From assembly GCA_029779375.1 (NCBI GenBank), contig JAKPAR010000188.1:1-5628 (forward strand): a DNA stretch of 5,628 nt, written 5' to 3'. Below, in pieces: positions 1-5,628 of the stretch (within the stretch, counting starts at the first letter, position 1; every line of letters begins with the position of its first letter). Position numbers and translations under genes: made by a program. A model generated the notes under the pieces. It worked only from the letters and a program-made list of their open reading frames with translations, made no database searches and was not told where the DNA came from. This DNA is from Bacillota bacterium (lineage in GTDB: Bacteria; Bacillota; Clostridia; Tissierellales; Sporanaerobacteraceae).

Positions 1-1699
1 GCCCAGCAATAACTCCTCCATAGTAAGCTCCAGCAGTAGGTTCATCAATTATAACCAATACAGCTATTTTAGGATCATCTACTGGAGCTATGGCTGCAAA
101 AGAAGAAATATATTTCCCTTGAGCATATTTCCCATCAATAACCTTTTGTGCTGTTCCAGTTTTCCCACCAATTCTATATCCAGGAACATATGCATTTTTC
201 CCTGTTCCCTCTGAAACAACCGATTCCAATATATCAAGCAATTGCTTTGAAGTCTCTTCCGATATAACTTTTCTTTTTACTTCAGGTTCAAAATTATGAA
301 CAATATTTCCATCTGAATCTATTAACTCTTTAACCAATCTAGGTTTCATGAGATTTCCACCATTTCCAACAGCAGAAATAGCAGTTATAAGTTGAATAGG
401 AGTCACAGCAATTCCCTGTCCATAAGATATAGTAGCCAAATTTATTTCTTTAATGTTTTCTGCACTAGGTGGAATAATACCGGCTTGCTCACCTGTCAAA
501 TCTATTCCTGTAGTTTGACCAAATCCAAAAGCCTTTATATATTTATACATTCTTTCATTTCCAATTCTTCTTCCCAAATTTACAAATACCACATTGCAAG
601 AATTTTGAACGCCTTCCTTAAAAGTTTGATCCCCATGAGGATTGTAATATCGCCAACATTTTAGTTTCGATCCAGGTATATCATTAATAAATCCACCACA
701 ATAAAAATGGCTATCAGGAGATACTACATTTTCTTCAAGACCAATAGCTGAAGTTATAATCTTAAAAGTAGAGCCAGGTTCATAAGCATCATTTATCGCA
801 AAATTTCTCCACATATCATACCACTTCTTTTGAAGTTCGTCTTGAGGTAGATTTTTCCATTCCTCTTTTAAGTTTTCATCTAGAGGTTCCCTCGGATTGT
901 TTGGATCAAAATCAGGTTTCGAAGCCATAGCCAATATATCTCCAGTATTGGGATCCATAACAATTATAGAAACATTTTTCGCTTTATTCTTAATCAAAGC
1001 TTCTAATGCTGCCTTTTCTGCAAAATGTTGTATTGTTTCATCTATGGTTAATACGACACCTAGTCCATCTTTAGCTTCATACATTTTTTCACTTCCATAA
1101 GGAAGTTGTCTTTGTTTTGCATCAGTGCTTTTTATCCATTTCCCTGGTGTACCATTTAAATATTTGTCATAAGTTTTTTCAATTCCATATAGACCATTGT
1201 TGTCAATATCCGTAAAACCTATAATATGGCTTGCAAAACTTCCATAAGGATAATACCTTTTATTGTCATCGATTATTTCTATTCCTTTTAAATTTGCCTT
1301 TCTAAGTTCTTCTGCCTCTTCTTTTGTTATCCATTGCTTTATTTTTTCTACTCTTTGTCTTTTAGTTATTTTTTTATATACTTCTTCTTCATCCATATTA
1401 AGTATTTCTGAAACTTTTTTAGCTGTAGCTTCAGGTTTTTCTACATCTGCTGGACTACACCACACAGTATAAGCACTGACACTAATAGCTAATTTTTTCC
1501 CATTGGTATCGTATATTATTCCTCTTTTAGCTTTTATCTCAATGCCTTTAGTTTGCTGCTCAAGAGCACCCTTCTTTAGTTCTTCTCCTTTTACAATCTG
1601 TATATATCCTAACTTTATCGTTAAAAAAAGTGTTATAAAAGATACAGCAAAAAATATAAATACTAATCTTTTCTTTGTTATGTTGCTAGGTGCTGGCAT
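1..1699 (-). CDS. spoVD: SpoVD-like class B penicillin-binding protein (D,D-transpeptidase), 3' end cut by window edge
   Basis: This membrane-anchored transpeptidase crosslinks peptidoglycan stem peptides outside the cell, during spore cortex formation if it is SpoVD or during division if it is the FtsI/PBP2B paralogue. The visible part is 566 residues from an ATG preceded by AGGAGGG at 7-nt spacing. It has a short basic N-terminus, one membrane segment (about residues 11-30), a PBP dimer/pedestal domain (about 50-215) and a transpeptidase domain (from about 240). All three catalytic motifs are present: S310-T-F-K313 (in EPGSTFK), S367-C-N369 and K513-T-G515 (in GGKTGTAQ). The frame is open to the left edge after the motif YYGGVIAG. 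Any C-terminal PASTA domain, typical of SpoVD and PBP2B, would lie outside. The gene starts 12 nt after the ftsL-like gene, so it is co-transcribed. Cysteines at 348 and 368 favour SpoVD over FtsI. The class B PBP call is near certain; the SpoVD assignment is probable. Confidence 0.93.
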   Translation of the reverse strand, partial: MPAPSNITKKRLVFIFFAVSFITLFLTIKLGYIQIVKGEELKKGALEQQTKGIEIKAKRGIIYDTNGKKLAISVSAYTVWCSPADVEKPEATAKKVSEILNMDEEEVYKKITKRQRVEKIKQWITKEEAEELRKANLKGIEIIDDNKRYYPYGSFASHIIGFTDIDNNGLYGIEKTYDKYLNGTPGKWIKSTDAKQRQLPYGSEKMYEAKDGLGVVLTIDETIQHFAEKAALEALIKNKAKNVSIIVMDPNTGDILAMASKPDFDPNNPREPLDENLKEEWKNLPQDELQKKWYDMWRNFAINDAYEPGSTFKIITSAIGLEENVVSPDSHFYCGGFINDIPGSKLKCWRYYNPHGDQTFKEGVQNSCNVVFVNLGRRIGNERMYKYIKAFGFGQTTGIDLTGEQAGIIPPSAENIKEINLATISYGQGIAVTPIQLITAISAVGNGGNLMKPRLVKELIDSDGNIVHNFEPEVKRKVISEETSKQLLDILESVVSEGTGKNAYVPGYRIGGKTGTAQKVIDGKYAQGKYISSFAAIAPVDDPKIAVLVIIDEPTAGAYYGGVIAG

Positions 1700-1706
1700 C
1701 GACTAA

Positions 1707-1713
1707 CCCTCCT
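1707..1713 (-). promoter_or_regulatory. Ribosome binding site of the spoVD-like gene, overlapping the ftsL stop
   Basis: The minus strand reads AGGAGGG, 7 nt before the ATG at 1699. Its first two bases are the last two of the TAG stop codon of the preceding ftsL-like gene. Such overlap usually goes with translational coupling and supports co-expression of the two divisome or spore-septum proteins. It also fixes the ATG at 1699 as the start. Confidence 0.85.
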
Positions 1714-2188
1714 AGAATAATTTTAATACCGCATCCATCATACTTTTAATATATTGAACTAAAAAGAAATTTTCTTCTGCTACTTCCTTATCATCCTGAA
1801 CATTTTCATCCATAGAAATATAAACTATCTGCTCATCCGTTGGATAATCCATTCCCAATTTTATTTTTGCATCCTCTTCTATTTTAGAAGAACTTTTAAC
1901 TCTGTCAAGTTCAGCTAATAAATCTTGCTTTTCTTTTTCCAATTCTATTTTTTGACTTTCCAATTGTGTGATTTCAAGTCTTAATTGAGTAATATGTGCA
2001 TATCTATATAATATTAATAAACAGATCATTAAAGCTATAATTGCAGAAGCAATAAATTGCAACTTATTTTTAGAATTGCTTTTTTTACTTGTATTTTTTC
2101 TTCTTCTGTCTGAAACATTGTTGTTTCTAACATTCTCTCTAATATTTTCATTGTAATAATAGTTTTCTTCAGTTTTAGCTACTAACAA
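1712..2188 (-). CDS. ftsL: FtsL-like bitopic cell division protein (septum formation initiator family)
   Basis: This is a 158-residue single-pass membrane protein in the classic ftsL position between rsmH and the class B PBP gene. The first 42 residues are a hydrophilic, Asn/Lys/Arg-rich cytoplasmic tail. A membrane segment follows at about 43-62 (FIASAIIALMICLLIL). Next comes a leucine/glutamate-rich extracellular coiled coil at about 66-100, then the motif LGMDYPTDEQIVYI (111-124), typical of clostridial FtsL/DivIC-type proteins. In this family the protein joins DivIB/FtsQ and DivIC/FtsB to recruit and activate the septal PBP. The start is a TTG, because the only good Shine-Dalgarno sequence lies 11 nt before it and no ATG or GTG start fits; the in-frame GTG at 2200 is followed at once by a stop. 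About 30 residues extend past the conserved motif. FtsL sequences diverge strongly, so the name rests on topology, the motif and gene order. Confidence 0.85.
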   Translation of the reverse strand: MLVAKTEENYYYNENIRENVRNNNVSDRRRKNTSKKSNSKNKLQFIASAIIALMICLLILYRYAHITQLRLEITQLESQKIELEKEKQDLLAELDRVKSSSKIEEDAKIKLGMDYPTDEQIVYISMDENVQDDKEVAEENFFLVQYIKSMMDAVLKLF

Positions 2189-2199
2189 ATTTATTCACA

Positions 2200-2206
2200 C
2201 CTCCTT
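2200..2206 (-). promoter_or_regulatory. Ribosome binding site deciding the TTG start of ftsL
   Basis: The minus strand reads AAGGAGG, followed 11 nt later by the TTG at 2188. The spacing is a little long, but no other start codon in this frame is usable: the in-frame GTG at 2200 runs straight into TGA. The site lies in the 30-nt gap after the rsmH stop. Confidence 0.8.
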
Positions 2207-2218
2207 TAGAATAGAACA

Positions 2219-3151
2219 TTAAATTTTTTCAGCTACTCTCAACTTAGCACTTCTAGACCTAGGATTTGTTTGTATTTCATCCATACTAGGTACAATAGGC
2301 TTTCTAGTCACTATATTTATTTCTCTTTTCTTGTTGCAAACACATACTGGAAATTCTTTAGGACAAATACAATCTTGATATAATTCTTTAAAAGTATCTT
2401 TAACTATTCTATCTTCTAGTGAATGAAAAGTAATGATACATATACGCCCACCTGCATTTAACATATGAGTTGCATCTATTATTGCATTTTTTAAAATCTT
2501 CAATTCTCCATTTACTTCAATACGAATTGCCTGAAAAGTCTTTTTAGCCGGATGATGTCCTTCTTGTCTTGCACCCTTTGGTATGGCTTTTTTAATAACC
2601 GAAACCAAATCCAAAGTAGTATCAATAGTTCTACTTTTCCTTTCTTCTACTATAAATTCTGCAATTCTTTTAGCCCATTTTTCCTCTCCATAATCCCATA
2701 AAATCTTTTCTAATTCTAATTCACTATATTTATTGACTATATCCCAAGCAGAAAACTCTTGACTTAAATCCATTCTCATATCTAACGGTGCATCTTTTTG
2801 ATAAGAAAACCCCCTTGATTCCTCATCTAATTGATGAGAAGACACACCTAAATCAAGTAATATTCCATCAACACCTTCTATATTTAAATCTTCAAGTACA
2901 AGTTTTATATTTTTGAAATTGTTATTAACTATAGTGACTCTATTTTCATATGGTGCTAAGACTGTTTTAGCTTTTTTTATAGCATTTATGTCCTGATCAA
3001 TCTCTATCAATGTGCCATTTTTAAGTCTCTTTGCTATTTCTATAGAATGACCAGCACCACCTAAAGTACCATCTACATATATTCCATCTTCTTTTATATT
3101 TAGTCCTTCTAAAACCTCATTAAGCATAACTGGCACATGTTCAAAATTCAA
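2219..3151 (-). CDS. rsmH: 16S rRNA (cytosine(1402)-N4)-methyltransferase RsmH (MraW)
   Basis: RsmH uses S-adenosylmethionine to N4-methylate C1402 of 16S rRNA in the decoding centre. The 310-residue length is normal for the family. Visible hallmarks, in order, are the N-terminal [11 protein letters not shown] (4-14), the SAM-binding glycine loop GTLGGAGHS (28-36), the acidic ID at 51-52, [12 protein letters not shown] (98-109), [16 protein letters not shown] (113-128), [12 protein letters not shown] (206-217), [11 protein letters not shown] (242-252) and the C-terminal [12 protein letters not shown] (298-309). A CxC...CxC cluster (C261, C263, C270, C272) is a common feature of Firmicute RsmH. 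The start is a TTG with AGGAG 8 nt upstream. It retains the conserved HVPV N-terminus, which a start at the internal GTG (codon 6) would disrupt. The gene begins 17 nt after mraZ, the conserved dcw order. Confidence 0.97.
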   Translation of the reverse strand: MNFEHVPVMLNEVLEGLNIKEDGIYVDGTLGGAGHSIEIAKRLKNGTLIEIDQDINAIKKAKTVLAPYENRVTIVNNNFKNIKLVLEDLNIEGVDGILLDLGVSSHQLDEESRGFSYQKDAPLDMRMDLSQEFSAWDIVNKYSELELEKILWDYGEEKWAKRIAEFIVEERKSRTIDTTLDLVSVIKKAIPKGARQEGHHPAKKTFQAIRIEVNGELKILKNAIIDATHMLNAGGRICIITFHSLEDRIVKDTFKELYQDCICPKEFPVCVCNKKREINIVTRKPIVPSMDEIQTNPRSRSAKLRVAEKI

Positions 3152-3159
3152 AATATCAA

Positions 3160-3164
3160 CTCCT
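3160..3164 (-). promoter_or_regulatory. Ribosome binding site deciding the TTG start of rsmH
   Basis: The minus strand reads AGGAG just after the mraZ stop, 8 nt before the TTG at 3151. This optimal spacing makes TTG the best start in the absence of an upstream in-frame ATG or GTG. Confidence 0.8.
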
Positions 3165-3168
3165 AATT

Positions 3169-3600
3169 TTATATTCCCAATTCAGCCATTTTTTCTGATA
3201 TACTTTCATAACTTAAATTTTCATCTTCATTGTACAAATTCCATTCATCCTTGCTCCATATTTCAACTCTAGTAGATACTCCTATGATAACTGCATCCTT
3301 TTCTAGCTTTGAATGAACTCTTAAATTAGATGGTATAAGTACTCTGCCTTGTTTATCCAATTCACATTCGCAAGCACCAGAAAAGAAAAATCTCACAAAA
3401 GCTCTAGCATCTCTACTAGTTAAAGGCAAGGATTTCAATTTCTCCTCTAATACATGCCATTCACTTTTAGGGTAAATAAACAGACAATTATCCAAACCTT
3501 TAGTCATGATAAAATTAGAACCAAGATCATCTCTAAATCTAGATGGAATTGTAATTCTTCCCTTGTCATCTAATGTATGCTGATATTCTCCAATGAACAT
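3169..3600 (-). CDS. mraZ: Transcriptional regulator MraZ
   Basis: MraZ is a DNA-binding regulator of the AbrB-like fold that forms ring oligomers and binds short direct repeats before its own operon, usually repressing the dcw cluster. The product is 143 residues, the usual size, with two tandem SpoVT/AbrB-like half-domains. Each carries the signature DxKGRxxIP: D12-K-G-R15 to P19 in the first ([13 protein letters not shown]) and L81-DKQGRVLIP-90 in the second. [10 protein letters not shown] at the N-terminus is also typical. The ATG start has GGGGTG 6 nt upstream. The gene is first in the operon, behind a terminator and directly downstream of repeats matching an MraZ operator, so autoregulation is likely. 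Confidence 0.97.
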   Translation of the reverse strand: MFIGEYQHTLDDKGRITIPSRFRDDLGSNFIMTKGLDNCLFIYPKSEWHVLEEKLKSLPLTSRDARAFVRFFFSGACECELDKQGRVLIPSNLRVHSKLEKDAVIIGVSTRVEIWSKDEWNLYNEDENLSYESISEKMAELGI

Positions 3601-3606
3601 CTATCT

Positions 3607-3612
3607 CACCCC
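3607..3612 (-). promoter_or_regulatory. Ribosome binding site of mraZ
   Basis: The minus strand reads GGGGTG, a moderate Shine-Dalgarno match 6 nt before the ATG at 3600. It is weaker than the AGGAGG-type sites of the downstream genes. Confidence 0.6.
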
Positions 3613-3620
3613 AAAAGTAT

Positions 3621-3660
3621 AACATTTCAAACCACTTCTCACCACTTTTAACCACTTCTT
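3621..3660 (-). promoter_or_regulatory. Probable MraZ operator: 10-bp direct repeats (three good copies, one degenerate)
   Basis: On the minus strand four consecutive 10-bp units read AAGAAGTGGT, TAAAAGTGGT, GAGAAGTGGT and TTGAAATGTT. The first three share AAGTGGT at exactly one helical turn, and the fourth is degenerate. MraZ operators are known to be short direct repeats with 10-bp period (TGGGN separated by 5 nt in E. coli, AAAGTG-type boxes in mycoplasmas), and this array fits that pattern. It ends 20 nt before the mraZ ATG. A role in autorepression of the mraZ-rsmH-ftsL-spoVD operon is inferred. Confidence 0.85.
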
Positions 3661-3666
3661 ATTAGT

Positions 3667-3693
3667 TCTATATAGTTTCTTAAAATCCTTCAA
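3667..3693 (-). promoter_or_regulatory. Tentative promoter of the mraZ operon
   Basis: On the minus strand, TTGAAG (3693-3688) is a fair -35 hexamer and is followed 15 nt later by TATAGA (3672-3667), a fair -10. The spacing is shorter than ideal. The placement just upstream of the repeats would let MraZ bound at 3621-3660 cover the transcription start, as seen in other mra promoters. No better sigma-A promoter is visible in the intergenic region, but this remains a weak call. Confidence 0.35.
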
Positions 3694-3722
3694 TGAAATG
3701 AAAAAATTTTTGAATATTTCAT
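3693..3722. repeat. AT-rich inverted repeat in the lgt-mraZ intergenic region
   Basis: Seven-base arms (ATGAAAT and ATTTCAT) at 3716-3722 and 3693-3699 flank a core containing the self-complementary AAAAATTTTT. It could form a weak hairpin or just be chance in A/T-rich DNA. It lies directly upstream of the tentative mraZ promoter. No function is supported. Confidence 0.3.
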
Positions 3723-3777
3723 AGGACTTTTAGCCCATTTTCACTTGTTTTTGACAAATTTCTTAGGAAAAAATCAT

Positions 3778-3813
3778 AAAAAAAATAAAGTAGACAAAAA
3801 TCCACTTTATTTT
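3778..3813 (-). terminator. Intrinsic terminator after lgt
   Basis: On the minus strand a 13-bp stem (arms 3813-3801 and 3794-3782, one G-U wobble, otherwise perfect) closes a 6-nt loop, TTTTTG. A run of T follows directly, with eight T in a row from 3785 to 3778 partly inside the stem. It starts 10 nt beyond the lgt stop codon. It ends the upstream transcript and insulates the mraZ operon. Confidence 0.87.
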
Positions 3814-3823
3814 GACAAGTTTT

Positions 3824-4561
3824 TTATGAAATACTTGCTTTTTTCTTCCTATAAAATAATATAATCATTGCTAATATTGCTATGACTAGACTTACCAATT
3901 GGGCTACTCTAATAGGTCCTAACATGAGACTGTCAATCCTTAAACCTTCTATGAAAAACCTGCCTAAAGAATATAGTGCTAAATATAACAAAAACGTTTC
4001 TCCATTTACTTTAGATTTGTTTTTTCTATACCACATTAAAAATATGAAAACTAAAAAGTCCCATATGGATTCATACAAAAAAGTAGGATGAACTTTTACT
4101 CCATCTATCACAATTCCCCAAGGTAAATCTGTCGGAGTGCCATAGGCTTCTTGATTTATATAATTACCCCATCTTCCAATAGCTTGACCAAGAGAAATAC
4201 TAGGAGCACATATATCAACTAATTGACAAAAATTCACCTTCCTCTTTTTACAAAATATAATTGCTGTAACTACTGCTGCAATTAGAGCTCCATGTATGGC
4301 CATTCCTCCACCTCTAAAATTTAGAATCTGTTTGGGATTTTTCCCATAATAATCCCATGTAAAAGCTACATAATACAGTCTTGCTCCCAATACAGAAAAT
4401 GGAATAGCATAAAGCAATACATCAATTAAATCATCTTCTTTAAATCCTACTCTCTTTGCTTCCCTAAATGCCAACAATGCTCCTATAACAATCCCACTAG
4501 AAATAAGTATCCCATACCATTTAACTTCTAATCCAAATAATGTGAAAGCTACAGGATCCAT
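3824..4561 (-). CDS. lgt: Prolipoprotein diacylglyceryl transferase Lgt
   Basis: Lgt is an integral membrane enzyme that moves a diacylglyceryl group from phosphatidylglycerol to the lipobox cysteine of prolipoproteins, the first step of lipoprotein maturation. The 245-residue product is slightly short but within the Firmicute range, and it is hydrophobic with about seven membrane segments. Family motifs are KWYGILI (14-20), GARLYYV (59-65), GGGMAIHGALI (84-94, with the conserved His at 90), the Lgt signature GRWGNYINQEAYG (129-141, with R130, N133 and N136), HPTFLYES (158-165) and GRFFIEGLRID (200-210, with R201 and R208). The C-terminus is a basic cytoplasmic tail. The ATG start follows AAAGGGGG at 7-nt spacing. 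The gene lies 70 nt after an M16 peptidase-like gene and is followed by a strong terminator, so it is the last gene of its transcript. Confidence 0.97.
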   Translation of the reverse strand: MDPVAFTLFGLEVKWYGILISSGIVIGALLAFREAKRVGFKEDDLIDVLLYAIPFSVLGARLYYVAFTWDYYGKNPKQILNFRGGGMAIHGALIAAVVTAIIFCKKRKVNFCQLVDICAPSISLGQAIGRWGNYINQEAYGTPTDLPWGIVIDGVKVHPTFLYESIWDFLVFIFLMWYRKNKSKVNGETFLLYLALYSLGRFFIEGLRIDSLMLGPIRVAQLVSLVIAILAMIILFYRKKKASIS

Positions 4562-4596
4562 ATAGCCGCCCCCTTTCTATTTATCAGTATCTTTTA

Positions 4597-4625
4597 ATAA
4601 TAACACACAATTAATTTTTTTTAAA
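4597..4625 (-). promoter_or_regulatory. Possible lgt promoter with extended -10
   Basis: In the 70-nt gap before lgt the minus strand carries TGTTATTAT (4605-4597), a good extended -10 element. A weak -35-like TTTAAA (4625-4620) lies 17 nt upstream. Initiation near 4590 would give a leader of roughly 30 nt containing the lgt ribosome binding site. No terminator hairpin is visible in the gap, so lgt could also be read from the upstream gene. In A/T-rich DNA such matches are frequent. Confidence 0.35.
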
Positions 4626-4631
4626 GTCAAA

Positions 4632-5628
4632 TTACATTGGTTTTATAACTGATAGTGTATAATTATCTTTGTCAAAATGTGAATTAAATCTATGATATAT
4701 ATCATCAAAAGTAATCTTATCATATACATCTAAAAGATTTATAAATAAATAATCTAAAAAATAGTAATTAACAAAGTTGTTAGCTATAAATTCTACTGAA
4801 TTAAATCCCATTAAATCCGAGCCCATGCTTTTCTTTTTAATTCTCAAAAAATCTTCTTCTTTTAAGCCTTTACTTTTCAATTCATTTAAATACTTAATTA
4901 TCCTTTCAAGAACTAATTCAGGATTTTTAGATTGACCAGATATAACAGAATGACCATAGTTCTCATGACCAGTATACTGTCCTCCAAAACTTCCATCTAT
5001 GATTCCTTCATTGTACAATTCTTGATAAAACTCTGAACTTTGACCAAATAGCATATCTAGCAATATATTTGTTGTCACCTCTCTTTTTATGAGTTCTTCT
5101 CCCAAACATCCAATATCCTTTTCTTTAAATCCAATAGTAAATATAGGCATATAGGTAATAAGCTTTTCTTCAATATATTTTTCTTTGATACTATTTGGTT
5201 CTTCATTATATATTCGAACTATATCTTCACTAGAATTTATATCTTTTTTTTCAACTCTTTCAACAGCTTCAACTGCCTTGTCAAAAGAAATATCTCCAGT
5301 CATAACTAAAATCATATTTTTAGGATTATAAAAAGTATTGTAGCATTTGTAAAGAATATTTACATCAATTTTCTGTATTCTTTCCACTGTTCCAGCTATA
5401 TCTATTTTAACTGGATGTTCATAATACATTCCTCTTAAACAGTTAAAAAAAACCCTCCATCCAGGATTGTCCTCATACATTTTTATTTCCTGTGCTATAA
5501 TTCCTTTTTCCTTTTCCACATTTTCATTTGTAAAATATGGATTCTGAACAAATTTTATTAAAAGTTCCAAACTCTCATAGAAATTGTCTGTGCAAGAAAA
5601 AAGATATGCTGTCTGATTAAAATTTGTA
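4632..5628 (-). CDS. ymfH: M16 (insulinase/pitrilysin) family protein, YmfH-like, 5' end cut by window edge
   Basis: The C-terminal 331 residues of an M16-family protein are visible. The frame is open to the right edge, so the true start is outside; the TTG at 5570 is an internal leucine codon, since conserved sequence (NFNQTAYLFSCTDN) continues upstream of it. Family features are NPYFTNENVEKEKGIIAQEI, which normally supplies the third zinc-ligand glutamate, then HPVKIDIAGTVERI, YNPKNMILVMTGDI at the end of the first M16 domain, and FGQSSEFYQELYNEGIID in the second. The HxxEH zinc motif would lie just outside. The pattern is closest to B. subtilis YmfH (also written YfmH), which with YmfF and YmfI is linked to 5-aminopentanol modification of elongation factor P. 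That function is by homology. A YmfF-like partner would be expected just upstream, beyond the window. The gene ends with TAA 70 nt before lgt. Confidence 0.88.
   Translation of the reverse strand, partial: TNFNQTAYLFSCTDNFYESLELLIKFVQNPYFTNENVEKEKGIIAQEIKMYEDNPGWRVFFNCLRGMYYEHPVKIDIAGTVERIQKIDVNILYKCYNTFYNPKNMILVMTGDISFDKAVEAVERVEKKDINSSEDIVRIYNEEPNSIKEKYIEEKLITYMPIFTIGFKEKDIGCLGEELIKREVTTNILLDMLFGQSSEFYQELYNEGIIDGSFGGQYTGHENYGHSVISGQSKNPELVLERIIKYLNELKSKGLKEEDFLRIKKKSMGSDLMGFNSVEFIANNFVNYYFLDYLFINLLDVYDKITFDDIYHRFNSHFDKDNYTLSVIKPM

Noticed and set aside
392..1706. Several short plus-strand open frames of 67-90 codons opposite the PBP gene
   Set aside because: They lie wholly antisense to a clearly conserved coding sequence, have no family motifs, and are expected by chance opposite A/T-rich genes.
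3616..3621. TATACT on the minus strand as the -10 of the mraZ promoter
   Set aside because: A start about 7 nt downstream would fall inside the ribosome binding site at 3607-3612 and leave mraZ nearly leaderless, and there is no good -35 at 17 nt.
3751..3818. Plus-strand TTGACA hexamers (3751 and 3813) as promoters
   Set aside because: Neither has a convincing -10 at proper spacing, and no plus-strand gene lies downstream; they overlap the lgt terminator region.
3882..4091. Plus-strand open frame of 69 codons opposite lgt
   Set aside because: It is antisense to the conserved C-terminal half of lgt and shows no recognisable protein features.
1..5628. Mobile element, CRISPR array, RNA gene or novel defence-type system
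   Set aside because: All coding space is taken by conserved housekeeping genes in a known order. I saw no transposase, spaced repeat array, tRNA/rRNA or riboswitch-like structure, and the gaps are too short to hide a further gene.

Overview
The window looks like ordinary core chromosome of a low-G+C, probably spore-forming member of the Clostridia/Tissierellia. The signs are very A/T-rich coding sequence, strong AGGAGG-type ribosome binding sites, two TTG starts, a clostridial division/cell-wall (dcw) gene order, and a SpoVD-like penicillin-binding protein. The organism assignment is inference. Every supported gene lies on the minus strand, so transcription runs from high to low coordinates.

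Upstream block (5628 to about 3778): the C-terminal part of an M16 insulinase-family protein resembling B. subtilis YmfH (its start lies beyond the right edge) is followed after 70 nt by lgt, the prolipoprotein diacylglyceryl transferase. A possible extended -10 promoter sits in the 70-nt gap. A strong intrinsic terminator closes this block just after lgt.

A 223-nt intergenic region (3601-3823) separates the blocks. It holds the lgt terminator, a weak AT-rich inverted repeat, a tentative promoter, and a run of 10-bp direct repeats with an AAGTGGT core immediately before mraZ. This run fits an autoregulatory MraZ operator.

Downstream block (3600 to 1): the start of the dcw cluster, in the order mraZ, rsmH (mraW), an ftsL-like gene, then a class B penicillin-binding protein best matched to SpoVD, cut by the left edge. 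Gaps are 17, 30 and 12 nt, so this is almost certainly one operon. MraZ would repress it, RsmH methylates 16S rRNA, the FtsL-like protein is a bitopic divisome protein, and the PBP crosslinks septal or spore-cortex peptidoglycan. The peptidoglycan precursor genes (murE/murF/mraY) would be expected further left, outside the window.

I found no sign of a previously undescribed system, mobile element, CRISPR array or RNA gene. The points most worth a second look are the MraZ-box array and a cysteine pair near the PBP active site that may mirror the redox switch described for B. subtilis SpoVD.
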